8,160 nucleotides of DNA from contig JANQTR010000008.1 in NCBI GenBank assembly GCA_030731635.1, positions 1 through 8,160 of the forward strand, in the 5' to 3' direction. This stretch comes from Erythrobacter sp. GTDB lineage: Bacteria; Pseudomonadota; Alphaproteobacteria; Sphingomonadales; Sphingomonadaceae. Position 1 is the first letter of the stretch. The number at the start of each line of letters is the position of its first letter. Positions 1 through 6,833 of this stretch are shown piece after piece. Below the pieces are notes generated by a model. That model ran no database searches. It saw nothing but the letters and a program-made list of their open reading frames with translations, and had not been told where the DNA came from. The position numbers were made by a program, and so were the translations under genes.

Positions 1-219
1 GCCCAGCCGCGACGGTCGGCTGCGCTGGCGGTGCTGCGCGCGCCCGATGTGCCCTCGATTCTGTTCGAAAGCGGGTTCGTGACCAGCCGGGCTGACCGTG
101 CGCGCCTCACCACCGCGCAGGGCCGTGCGCAATATGCCGGGGTGCTGGCGCGTGCGGTGCGGGTATATTTCGCGCGCCGAGCCGATCTTGGGCCAGATGC
201 AGAACTCCGTGGTGAGTAG
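1..219 (+). CDS. N-acetylmuramoyl-L-alanine amidase, C-terminal end (partial)
   Basis: Only the last 72 codons are present; the gene enters from the left edge in frame 1 and stops with TAG at 217-219. The visible stretch has the closing part of the zinc-dependent Amidase_3 (AmiA/B/C) fold: an RSAALAVLRAPDVPSIL-like strand followed by FESGFV. The Glu at visible residue 23 matches the conserved catalytic/zinc-site glutamate of the family (usually E-x-G-F/Y). These enzymes cut the bond between N-acetylmuramic acid and L-alanine of the stem peptide in the periplasm and help separate daughter cells. Its position 54 bases ahead of a PBP1A gene supports a cell-wall role, an amidase-mrcA pairing that recurs in alphaproteobacteria. 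The N-terminal AMIN domain and export signal, if any, lie outside the window. The family call is fairly firm; the exact paralogue is not. Confidence 0.85.
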   Translation, partial: AQPRRSAALAVLRAPDVPSILFESGFVTSRADRARLTTAQGRAQYAGVLARAVRVYFARRADLGPDAELRGE

Positions 220-273
220 CGCTTCAAATCGGCTAGCATTGCTGCCCGCCCGCGTGCTAGTTGCGCCGCGTTC

Positions 274-2796
274 ATGACTGACCAAGCATCACCTGACGCG
301 CCCCTCTCCACCTGGGCTTACCTGCGTTACCGCGTGAACCGCGATATCGGCGGCGTGCTGGCGTGGTTCGGCGAAAAGTGGCGTCAAAGCCGTTTGTTCA
401 AACTGGCTGCCATCGCATTCGGCATGTTTCTGGCGTTGTGGATTGCGGTGTTTGTGTGGCTGGCAAATGACCTGCCCGAAGCCAAAGCGTTGCTGACCTA
501 TGAAACCCCGCTGCCCACCGTGGTCCGCGGCTTCGATGGCGAAATCGTCCATTCCTACGCACGTGAACGCCGCGTGCAGCTGCAATTTGCCGATTTCCCC
601 GAGCAGCTGATCGAGGCCTATTTGGCGGCTGAGGACAAGACGTTCTTCAGCCACGGCGGGGTCGATTTTTTCGGCACTGCCAATGCGGTGTTTGATTATG
701 CCACCAAATTCGGCTCGGGTGAGCGCGCGGTGGGCGGTTCGACCATTACCCAACAGGTCGCCAAAAACCTGCTGCTGAGCGATGAATATTCGGTCACCCG
801 CAAGCTCAAGGAAATGATCCTTGCCGGGCGGATCGAACAGGTGCTGACCAAGCAGGAAATCCTTGAGCTCTATCTCAACGAAATTCCGCTTGGGCGGCGT
901 AGCTTTGGGGTGCAGGCTGCGTCCCGCGCCTATTTCGACAAGGATGTGGACGAGCTGGAATTGCACCAGATGGCGTTCCTCGCGATTTTGCCCAAGGCAC
1001 CCGAACGCTATGGCCGCAAAGGTCAGGAAACCGCCGCGCTTGACCGCCGCAACTTTGTGCTCGGTCAGATGGAAGCGAATGGCTTTATTACCGGGTCTGA
1101 ACGCCGAGCAGCGGCGGCGATGCCGCTCGGCCTCGTCACGCAGCGCAAGGAGCGCAGCGTCGATGCGGGATATTTCCTCGAAGAAGTCCGCCGCGAATTG
1201 ATCGATCGGTTTGGCGAAACGGCCGAAGATGGCGGAAACAGCGTCTATGCGGGCGGGCTGTGGGTGCGCACGTCGCTCGATCCCGAAATGCAACTCGCCG
1301 CGCGCGATGCCTTGCGCGAAGGGTTGCTACGCTATCAGGGCGGGCGCGCATGGAGCGGGCCGATTGCCACAATCGATGTCAGCAGCGGCGATTGGGCGGG
1401 GCAGCTCGCCAGTTCGCCGCTTGGTGTCAATTACAAGGACTGGCGCGTCGGCGTGGTCACCAGCCGAAACGGATCATCGGCACGGATCGGCTTTGCTGAT
1501 GGGGCGGAAGCACCGCTGACAGGCTTGCCCAATGGGCTGAAACCCGGTGATGTGATCGCGGCGAACCCGGCAGGCAGCGGGTGGCAGGTGCGCACCATTC
1601 CCGCAGCGCAAGGCGCACTGGTCGTGCAGGCCGCGCAATCGGGCCGTGTTCTGGCAATGCAGGGCGGGTTCGATAACCGCCTGTCCGATTTCAACCGCGC
1701 CACCCAGGCGCAGCGCCAACCCGGTTCGACCATCAAGCCGTTCGTCTATGCTGCCGGGCTGGATAGCGGGATGACCCCTTCGACCCAGATCGATAACTCG
1801 CGGTTCTGTTACTATCAGGGCGCAAACCTTGGCGAAAAATGCATTCGCGGCGGACGCAGCGGGCAGTTCCCGATGCGTTATGGGCTTGAACAATCCCAGA
1901 ATATCATGACCGTCCAGATCGGCATGACCGCAGGGATGTCTAATGTCGTGAAGGAGATCGAAAAGCTCGGGATTGGCAAATTCCCGGCCTATCCCTCCAC
2001 CGCCTTGGGCGCGGGGGAAACCACGCTGGTCAAGATGGTGGCTGGCTACAGCGCGCTCGCCAACCATGGCCGCCTGAATACGCCGACGGTGGTCGATTAT
2101 GTGCAGGACCGGCGCGGCAAGGTGCTGTGGCGCGCTGATCTGCGCAATTGCCGCGGTTGCAACATGGCGAAATGGGATGGCAAGCCGATGCCGCGGATCG
2201 GGATCAAGGGCACCCAGGCCATGGATGCGCGCACCGCGTTTCAGGTGATGCACATGCTGCGCGGCGCGGTTAGCCGAGGGACGGCAACGATTTTGAACCC
2301 GCTCGGCCTGCCGCTGTTCGGCAAGACGGGCACCACTACCGGGCCCAAGGATGTTTGGTTCATCGGCGGCACCCAGCAATATATTGCGGGCGCTTATGTG
2401 GGCTTTGACCAACCGCGCAATCTGGGCGGTTATGCCTTTGGCGGCACCATCTCGGCGCCGATCATCAAAAGCCTGATCGAAAAAACCCGCAAGCGCTGGT
2501 CTGACCTGCCGCCGGTCGCTCCCAATGGTGTGCGGATGGTGCGGGTTGACCGGCGTACAGGCAAGCAGGTGTTCGATGGCTGGCCTACCGATGATCCAAA
2601 ATCGGCGATCATCTGGGAAGCCTTCAAGCCGGATACTGAACCAGAGCGTTACACCCGGCAGGACGAAATCGCCGCGCGCCGTAACGAAATCCTCCAATTG
2701 ATCCGTGCCGGGCGCAAGAATGCCGAAAGCGCGGTGATCGATGAGCCTGAGGAAGAGCCGGTCGGTTCCGTTGAGGAACAGGGCGCGGGCTTATGA
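274..2796 (+). CDS. mrcA: Penicillin-binding protein 1A (bifunctional glycosyltransferase/transpeptidase)
   Basis: An 840-residue class A PBP, close to the usual length (E. coli PBP1a about 850). It polymerises lipid II into glycan strands and cross-links stem peptides on the outer face of the inner membrane. Order seen: a short cytoplasmic tail, one membrane segment at about 42-64, then a GT51 glycosyltransferase. The GT51 part has EDKTFFSHGG at 120-129 (catalytic Glu120), GGSTITQQVAKN at about 154-165, and RKLKE with Glu180. A linker with an OB-like region follows at about 370-445. The transpeptidase has STIK (nucleophile Ser485, Lys488), SQN at 541-543 and KTG at 684-686. The C-terminus is an acidic, probably disordered tail (Glu-rich, about 820-840). 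All four cysteines (512, 523, 626, 629) lie in the transpeptidase domain, the last two as CRGC. The ATG at 274 gives a normal short cytoplasmic tail. No good ribosome site or promoter is evident in the 54-base gap upstream. Confidence 0.96.
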   Translation: MTDQASPDAPLSTWAYLRYRVNRDIGGVLAWFGEKWRQSRLFKLAAIAFGMFLALWIAVFVWLANDLPEAKALLTYETPLPTVVRGFDGEIVHSYARERRVQLQFADFPEQLIEAYLAAEDKTFFSHGGVDFFGTANAVFDYATKFGSGERAVGGSTITQQVAKNLLLSDEYSVTRKLKEMILAGRIEQVLTKQEILELYLNEIPLGRRSFGVQAASRAYFDKDVDELELHQMAFLAILPKAPERYGRKGQETAALDRRNFVLGQMEANGFITGSERRAAAAMPLGLVTQRKERSVDAGYFLEEVRRELIDRFGETAEDGGNSVYAGGLWVRTSLDPEMQLAARDALREGLLRYQGGRAWSGPIATIDVSSGDWAGQLASSPLGVNYKDWRVGVVTSRNGSSARIGFADGAEAPLTGLPNGLKPGDVIAANPAGSGWQVRTIPAAQGALVVQAAQSGRVLAMQGGFDNRLSDFNRATQAQRQPGSTIKPFVYAAGLDSGMTPSTQIDNSRFCYYQGANLGEKCIRGGRSGQFPMRYGLEQSQNIMTVQIGMTAGMSNVVKEIEKLGIGKFPAYPSTALGAGETTLVKMVAGYSALANHGRLNTPTVVDYVQDRRGKVLWRADLRNCRGCNMAKWDGKPMPRIGIKGTQAMDARTAFQVMHMLRGAVSRGTATILNPLGLPLFGKTGTTTGPKDVWFIGGTQQYIAGAYVGFDQPRNLGGYAFGGTISAPIIKSLIEKTRKRWSDLPPVAPNGVRMVRVDRRTGKQVFDGWPTDDPKSAIIWEAFKPDTEPERYTRQDEIAARRNEILQLIRAGRKNAESAVIDEPEEEPVGSVEEQGAGL

Positions 2797-2844
2797 TCTG
2801 CGCGGTCTGCTGGAACCGGGTGAGGGCTGGCGGGTTAGGCTGAC

Positions 2845-3387
2845 ATGAACCGCGCCATGACAATCCTCGCCGCCGCTTCGCTGACACTGTTCAGCGCCGC
2901 TGCTCTTACCACCACCGCCGTGGCTGAATTGCCGCAAGGTGGGAAAGCCCCGGCTTTTGCCACCCAGGCTGCACTGGCGGGCAAAGAGTTCGGCTTTTCG
3001 CTGAATGCTGCGCTCGCAAAAGGGCCGGTGGTGCTCTATTTCTATCCCAAAGCGTTTACGCAGGGCTGCACACTCGAAGCCAACGCCTTTGCTGAGGCGA
3101 TGCCGAAGTTCGCAGCTGCTGGCGCGAGCGTGATCGGGATGTCGAATGATGATATCGATACACTGAAACGCTTTAGCCGCGAACATTGTCGCGATGCTTT
3201 CCCCGTTGGGGTCGCCTCGCCCAAGATCATGGCCGCCTATGATGTGGCGGGTAGCGGTTCGGGCTATGCCAGCCGCACGTCTTATGTGATCGCGCGCGAT
3301 GGCCGGATTGTTGCGGTTCATTCCAACGCCGACTATCGCGGCCATGTGGAAAAAACGCTGGCTGCAGTACGCGCGCTTAAGAAGTAG
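2845..3387 (+). CDS. Exported peroxiredoxin, PrxQ/BCP type
   Basis: 180 residues. A signal peptide is clear: a short Arg-containing start, a hydrophobic stretch at about 6-22, and a likely AVA|E cleavage after residue 27. The mature part is a thioredoxin-fold AhpC/TSA domain. The FYPKAFTQGC motif places the peroxidatic cysteine at Cys75, with the family Pro68 and Thr72 in the Px(3)TxxC arrangement, and Arg144 in RTSYVI is a likely active-site arginine. The E. coli BCP resolving cysteine five residues after the peroxidatic one is absent (Asn80). Cys115 is the only other cysteine, so it is the candidate resolving residue, as in PrxQ enzymes with a displaced resolving Cys. It should reduce hydrogen peroxide or organic peroxides in the periplasm. 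An in-frame TAG at 2836-2838 makes ATG 2845 the first possible ATG; AGG at 2837-2839 is a weak ribosome site. It lies 48 bases after mrcA on the same strand and may be co-transcribed. Confidence 0.88.
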   Translation: MNRAMTILAAASLTLFSAAALTTTAVAELPQGGKAPAFATQAALAGKEFGFSLNAALAKGPVVLYFYPKAFTQGCTLEANAFAEAMPKFAAAGASVIGMSNDDIDTLKRFSREHCRDAFPVGVASPKIMAAYDVAGSGSGYASRTSYVIARDGRIVAVHSNADYRGHVEKTLAAVRALKK

Positions 3388-3394
3388 CGGGGCT

Positions 3395-3408
3395 GCTGCG
3401 CGCGCAGC
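3395..3408. repeat. Perfect 14-base palindrome between peroxiredoxin and prfB
   Basis: GCTGCGCGCGCAGC reads the same on both strands and sits 8 bases after the peroxiredoxin stop codon. As RNA it could form a 5-bp GC stem with a GCGC loop. The sequence after it (GCTTTAC) has no real T-run, so it is at best a weak terminator or processing stem. Alternating GC in a GC-rich genome can produce this by chance. Confidence 0.35.
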
Positions 3409-3462
3409 GCTTTACAATCGCGCCGCCAACGCTAAGCGGAGCCGACTTTTTTGGCGTGACTG

Positions 3463-3467
3463 AAGGA
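3463..3467 (+). promoter_or_regulatory. Ribosome binding site for prfB
   Basis: AAGGA lies 6 bases before ATG 3474. It is the clearest Shine-Dalgarno match ahead of any gene in the window and fixes the prfB start. The 86-base gap containing it is also the longest between genes here, so it is the most likely place for a promoter, although no convincing -35/-10 pair was seen. Confidence 0.7.
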
Positions 3468-3473
3468 TAGATC

Positions 3474-4601
3474 ATGCGGGCCGAGGCCCAAGCCTACATC
3501 AACCGGATCGAAGCGGCGCTGGCGCTGGTGCGCCTGTCGCTCGACTGGGATCGCGCGCTGCGGCGGCTCGATGAACTCAACGCACGGGTGCAGGATCCCA
3601 CGCTTTGGGACAATCCCAAACAGGCCCAGGCCATCAGTCGCGAGCAAAAGACGCTCGAAACGGCGGTCAATACCGTCAACGAAATCGCCGCCGAAATGGC
3701 CGACGCGGTCGAATTCATCGAAATGGGTGAGGCCGAAGGCGAAGACAGCATCGTCGAGGACGGGCTGAAAACGCTCGACCGGCTCGCTGACCGGGCGGAT
3801 GCCGACAAGGTGCAGGCGCTGCTTTCAGGCGAAGCCGATGGCAATGACACCTATCTCGAAATCCACGCAGGCGCGGGCGGCACGGAAAGTCAGGACTGGG
3901 CCGAAATGCTGTTTCGCATGTATGGCCGCTGGGCCGAACGGCGCGGGTTCAAGGTTGAAACGGTCGAATATCAAAGCGGCGATCAGGCCGGGATCAAATC
4001 CGCCACCTTGCTGATCAAGGGTGAGGGCGCCTATGGCTATGCCAAGACCGAAAGCGGCGTCCACCGGCTTGTCCGGATCAGCCCCTACGACAGCAGCGCC
4101 CGCCGCCACACCAGCTTTTCGAGTGTGTGGGTCTATCCGGTGATCGACGACACTTTTGAAATCGACATTAACCCCGCCGACCTGAAGATCGACACCTACC
4201 GTGCGTCGGGCGCGGGCGGGCAGCACGTCAACACGACCGATTCCGCGGTGCGCATCACCCACCAGCCATCGGGCATCGTGGTCGCTAGCCAGCAGGATCG
4301 CAGCCAGCACAAAAACCGCGAAATCGCGATGAACATGTTGAAAGCGCGACTTTACGAAGCGGAAATGCGTGCGCGTGAAGCTGCGGCGAGCGGCGAGTAT
4401 CAGGAAAAGAGCGAGATTGGCTGGGGCCACCAGATCCGGTCTTATGTCTTGCAGCCCTATCAGATGGTCAAGGACCTGCGCACCGGGGTGGTTTCAACCG
4501 CGCCCGACGCGGTGCTTGACGGGGCGATTGATCCGTTCATTTCGGCTGCGCTGGCGCAGCGTGTGACCGGCGAGACGGTCGAGATCGAGGATGTGGAATA
4601 G
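3474..4601 (+). CDS. prfB: Peptide chain release factor 2 (uninterrupted gene)
   Basis: A 375-residue class I release factor that reads UGA and UAA in the ribosomal A site and triggers release of the finished peptide. A helical N-terminal domain (about 1-110) with the LDELNARVQDPTLWDNP segment is typical of RF2. It is followed by the core with HAGAGGTESQDWAEML at 131-146. The stop-codon recognition loop has Ser-Pro-Tyr at 203-205 where E. coli RF2 has Ser-Pro-Phe, and the catalytic GGQ is at 248-250 in GAGGQHVNTTDSAV. The C-terminus has the RF2-like GHQIRSYVLQPYQMVKDLRTG. Many bacteria carry an in-frame UGA near codon 25 and need +1 frameshifting. Here the aligned site reads CTC GAC TGG (codons 23-25, 3540-3548) with no stop, so autoregulation by that route is absent. 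ATG 3474 is supported by AAGGA 6 bases upstream. Its stop lies 2 bases before the next gene. Confidence 0.97.
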   Translation: MRAEAQAYINRIEAALALVRLSLDWDRALRRLDELNARVQDPTLWDNPKQAQAISREQKTLETAVNTVNEIAAEMADAVEFIEMGEAEGEDSIVEDGLKTLDRLADRADADKVQALLSGEADGNDTYLEIHAGAGGTESQDWAEMLFRMYGRWAERRGFKVETVEYQSGDQAGIKSATLLIKGEGAYGYAKTESGVHRLVRISPYDSSARRHTSFSSVWVYPVIDDTFEIDINPADLKIDTYRASGAGGQHVNTTDSAVRITHQPSGIVVASQQDRSQHKNREIAMNMLKARLYEAEMRAREAAASGEYQEKSEIGWGHQIRSYVLQPYQMVKDLRTGVVSTAPDAVLDGAIDPFISAALAQRVTGETVEIEDVE

Positions 4602-4603
4602 TT

Positions 4604-5335
4604 GTGGCGGGTCTGCGCGCGCTGTTGATCGGGGCGGCGGGGCTGGCTGCGCTTGCGCTGGCTGGGTGCGACCAGATGATGCCGGTCACCACCGACAGGC
4701 CTGACACGGCGATTGAATTCCCTCAGCCAGACCGCCCGGTCGCCAAGGTCGTCTCGAACGAGTTCTCCAACGAGGACACGCGCGATGAACGCGGCGAGGC
4801 GAAGGTGGTGATGGACCTCGCCAATATCCGCCCCGGAATGACCATTGCCGATATCGGCGCGGGGGAGGGCTACTACACCGTCCGCCTGGCTGAACGGGTG
4901 GGGCCGGATGGCCGCGTGCTGGCGCAGGATATCAGCCGCGAGGCGCTGGAACGGCTTGGCCGCCGGGTCGAGCGGGACCGGCTTGAAAACATCTCGATCA
5001 AACCGGGCGAACCAGCCGATCCGCAGCTGCCAACCGATAGTTTTGACCGGATATTCATGGTGCATATGTACCACGAAGTGACCGATCCTTACGCCTTCCT
5101 GTGGCGGATGTGGCCCGCCCTTAATGCGGGTGGCCAGATCATTGTCGTGGAAAGCGAAACGCCGGTGGGCCGCCACGGCTTGCCGCACACCTTGTTGTTC
5201 TGCGAATTTGAAGCGGTGGGTTATGTGCTGGTCGAATATGTAGAACGACCTGATATCAAAGGCTATTATGCAAGGTTCGAACGCGGAAAGGCACGGACCA
5301 AGCCAACCGCGATCAGCGCCTGCAAGGCTGGATAA
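4604..5335 (+). CDS. Lipoprotein-type class I SAM-dependent methyltransferase, substrate unknown
   Basis: 243 residues with a GTG start 2 bases after prfB, so probably translationally coupled. The N-terminus is a textbook lipoprotein signal: one Arg at 5, a hydrophobic core at about 6-18, and lipobox LAGC with the acylated cysteine at 22, followed by Asp. The rest is a Rossmann-type methyltransferase: motif I ADIGAGEGY at 82-90 (Asp83 and the GxGxG glycines), acidic residue Asp109 at the end of strand 2, then SFDRIFMVHMYHEVTDP at about 146-162 and a post-motif strand GGQIIVVE at 176-183. The fold and signal are seen directly. The substrate, and whether the enzyme is active outside the cytoplasm where SAM is not normally available, are unknown. 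If GTG 4604 were not the start, the lipobox would still lie in frame. Asp at +2 would favour inner-membrane retention under the E. coli rule, which may not hold here. There is no paralogue in the window for comparison. Confidence 0.85.
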   Translation: MAGLRALLIGAAGLAALALAGCDQMMPVTTDRPDTAIEFPQPDRPVAKVVSNEFSNEDTRDERGEAKVVMDLANIRPGMTIADIGAGEGYYTVRLAERVGPDGRVLAQDISREALERLGRRVERDRLENISIKPGEPADPQLPTDSFDRIFMVHMYHEVTDPYAFLWRMWPALNAGGQIIVVESETPVGRHGLPHTLLFCEFEAVGYVLVEYVERPDIKGYYARFERGKARTKPTAISACKAG

Positions 5336-5345
5336 GGCCGGCATC

Positions 5346-5361
5346 GCCGCAGTGTTGCGGC
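5346..5361 (+). other. Small GC hairpin before the flavin oxidoreductase start
   Basis: GCCGCA at 5346-5351 pairs perfectly with TGCGGC at 5356-5361 around a GTGT loop. The stem lies in the 43-base gap after the methyltransferase and ends 17 bases before ATG 5379. There is no T-run after it, so it does not look like a terminator. It could affect initiation of the downstream gene or be chance in GC-rich sequence. Confidence 0.3.
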
Positions 5362-5378
5362 ATGGCGGATGCAAGACT

Positions 5379-6833
5379 ATGGCGAAAAATCGAGAGACAG
5401 CGCCAATCGTGCGCGAAGGGGATTATTCATTGTTCAAGGGATTGAGCCCGATCATTTATGGCGGGCGTGAAGTTTGGCCGGTTGTCGAAGGCGGCAAGGG
5501 TGTATCGGCTACCAATCATGCCAGTTCTGGCGCATGGGCGGCAGCGGGCGGTATTGGCACGGTCAGCGCGGTCAACGCCGATAGCTATGATGCGGACGGC
5601 AATCCGATCCCGCAAATCTATCACGGTGCCACCCGCGCCGAACGCCATCAGGAACTGATCCGTTACGCCATTGATGGCGCGACCACGCAGGTCAAACAGG
5701 CCTATGAAATGGCCGGCGGCAAGGGTGCGATCAATATCAACGTGCTGTGGGAAATGGGCGGGGCCCAGGCCGTGCTTGAAGGGGTGCTGGAAAACACCCG
5801 CGGCATGGTGACCGGCGTCACCTGCGGCGCGGGCATGCCTTATAAACTGGCGGAAATCGCGGCGCGGTTCAACGTCTGCTATCTGCCCATCGTCAGTTCC
5901 GGACGGGCATTCCGCGCGCTGTGGAAGCGGTCGTATCACAAGGTGCCTGATCTGATGGCGGCGGTGGTCTATGAAGACCCGTGGCTGGCAGGCGGGCACA
6001 ATGGCCTCTCCAACGCCGAAGACCCGACCAAACCCGAAGACCCATACCCCCGCGTCAAGGTGCTGCGCGACATGATGCGCGCCGAGGGCGTCAGCGATGA
6101 CGTGCCGATCGTAATGGCGGGCGGGGTGTGGTACCTGCGCGAATGGAACGATTGGATCGACAATCCCGAGCTCGGCAAGATCGCCTTCCAGTTTGGCACG
6201 CGGCCCTTGCTGACGCAGGAAAGCCCGATCCCGAAAATCTGGAAAGACATGCTGCGCACCGTCGAACCTGGTGATGTGCTGCTGCACAAGTTCTCGCCCA
6301 CCGGGTTCTATTCGAGCGCGGTGAAGACCCCGTTCCTGTATGATCTGATGCACCGTTCCGAGCGCCAGATTCCGTTTTTCAAGCGTGGGCAGGAAGAAGG
6401 CACCGTGCAGCTTGGCGAAGACGGCAAGGCGCGCAGTTTCTGGCTGCGGCCCGAAGACAAGGCCAAGGCTGAAATGTGGATGCGCGCCGGGCATACCGAA
6501 CCGCTCAAGACGCCTGACGACACCATCGTCTTCGTTGCGCCTGACGCGCGTGACACGATCCGCAAGGATCAGCAGGATTGCATGGGGTGTCTTTCGCATT
6601 GTGGTTTTTCGAGCTGGAAAGACCACGATGATTTCACCACCGGGCGTCTGGCCGATCCGCGCAGCTTCTGCATCCAGAAGACGTTACAGGACATCGCCCA
6701 TGGCGGCGATCCGGACAACAACCTCGCGTTTGCAGGCCACGCTGCCTACCGGTTCAAGACCGATCCGTTCTTCTCCAACGGCTACACGCCGAGCGTGGGC
6801 GAGTTGGTTGAGCGGATTTTGACGGGGGATTGA
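5379..6833 (+). CDS. Nitronate monooxygenase-like (2-nitropropane dioxygenase family) flavin oxidoreductase with C-terminal cysteine cluster
   Basis: 484 residues from ATG 5379. It belongs to the FMN-dependent NPD/nitronate monooxygenase TIM-barrel family: GGIGTVSAVNADS at about 57-69, GVTCGAGMP at 146-154, GGHNGLSNAEDP at 205-216 with a candidate active-site His207, and IVMAGGVW at 244-251. True nitronate monooxygenases are usually about 320-360 residues. This protein is longer, with a tail holding CMGCLSHC (Cys401, 404, 408) and Cys431 in SFCIQKTLQ, a spacing that suggests a metal or Fe-S site. I recall long proteins of this kind in sphingomonads annotated generically as NAD(P)H-dependent flavin oxidoreductases; the substrate is unknown. 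An in-frame ATG at 5268 would add 37 residues but would overlap the methyltransferase by 68 bases with low-complexity, unconserved-looking sequence, so 5379 is preferred (GGA about 9 bases upstream is only a weak ribosome site). GTG 5352 is another option. The gene ends in TGA overlapping the next start. Confidence 0.85.
   Translation: MAKNRETAPIVREGDYSLFKGLSPIIYGGREVWPVVEGGKGVSATNHASSGAWAAAGGIGTVSAVNADSYDADGNPIPQIYHGATRAERHQELIRYAIDGATTQVKQAYEMAGGKGAININVLWEMGGAQAVLEGVLENTRGMVTGVTCGAGMPYKLAEIAARFNVCYLPIVSSGRAFRALWKRSYHKVPDLMAAVVYEDPWLAGGHNGLSNAEDPTKPEDPYPRVKVLRDMMRAEGVSDDVPIVMAGGVWYLREWNDWIDNPELGKIAFQFGTRPLLTQESPIPKIWKDMLRTVEPGDVLLHKFSPTGFYSSAVKTPFLYDLMHRSERQIPFFKRGQEEGTVQLGEDGKARSFWLRPEDKAKAEMWMRAGHTEPLKTPDDTIVFVAPDARDTIRKDQQDCMGCLSHCGFSSWKDHDDFTTGRLADPRSFCIQKTLQDIAHGGDPDNNLAFAGHAAYRFKTDPFFSNGYTPSVGELVERILTGD

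Noticed and set aside
220..273. GCTAG repeated at 232-236 and 256-260 upstream of mrcA as a promoter or operator
   Set aside because: Two 5-base matches are easily chance; TAGCAT at 234-239 has no -35 partner at proper spacing.
1474..2697. Long minus-strand open frame (407 codons) opposite mrcA
   Set aside because: It lies wholly antisense to a gene with all PBP motifs, and its translation (His/Arg-rich, no recognisable motif) looks like a GC-driven shadow frame.
3411..3439. Possible prfB promoter with TTTACA as -35
   Set aside because: TTTACA is close to TTGACA, but no acceptable -10 element lies 16-18 bases downstream (TAAGCG, AAGCGG).
3423..3452. Possible terminator: CCGC/GCGG stem followed by six T (3447-3452)
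   Set aside because: The stem is only 4 bp with a 9-base loop and sits 7 bases before the T-run, which is not a normal intrinsic terminator.
4460..5374. Minus-strand open frame of 304 codons across the prfB end and methyltransferase
   Set aside because: It spans two real genes in antisense, has no recognisable domain, and its start lies inside the next gene's upstream region.
5268..5378. 37-residue N-terminal extension of the flavin oxidoreductase
   Set aside because: It would overlap the methyltransferase by 68 bases, shows no motif, and the family-like sequence begins after Met at 5379.
5427..6626. Minus-strand open frame of 399 codons opposite the flavin oxidoreductase
   Set aside because: Same reason: high-GC third positions keep the antisense frame open; there is no family motif and the opposite strand is clearly coding.
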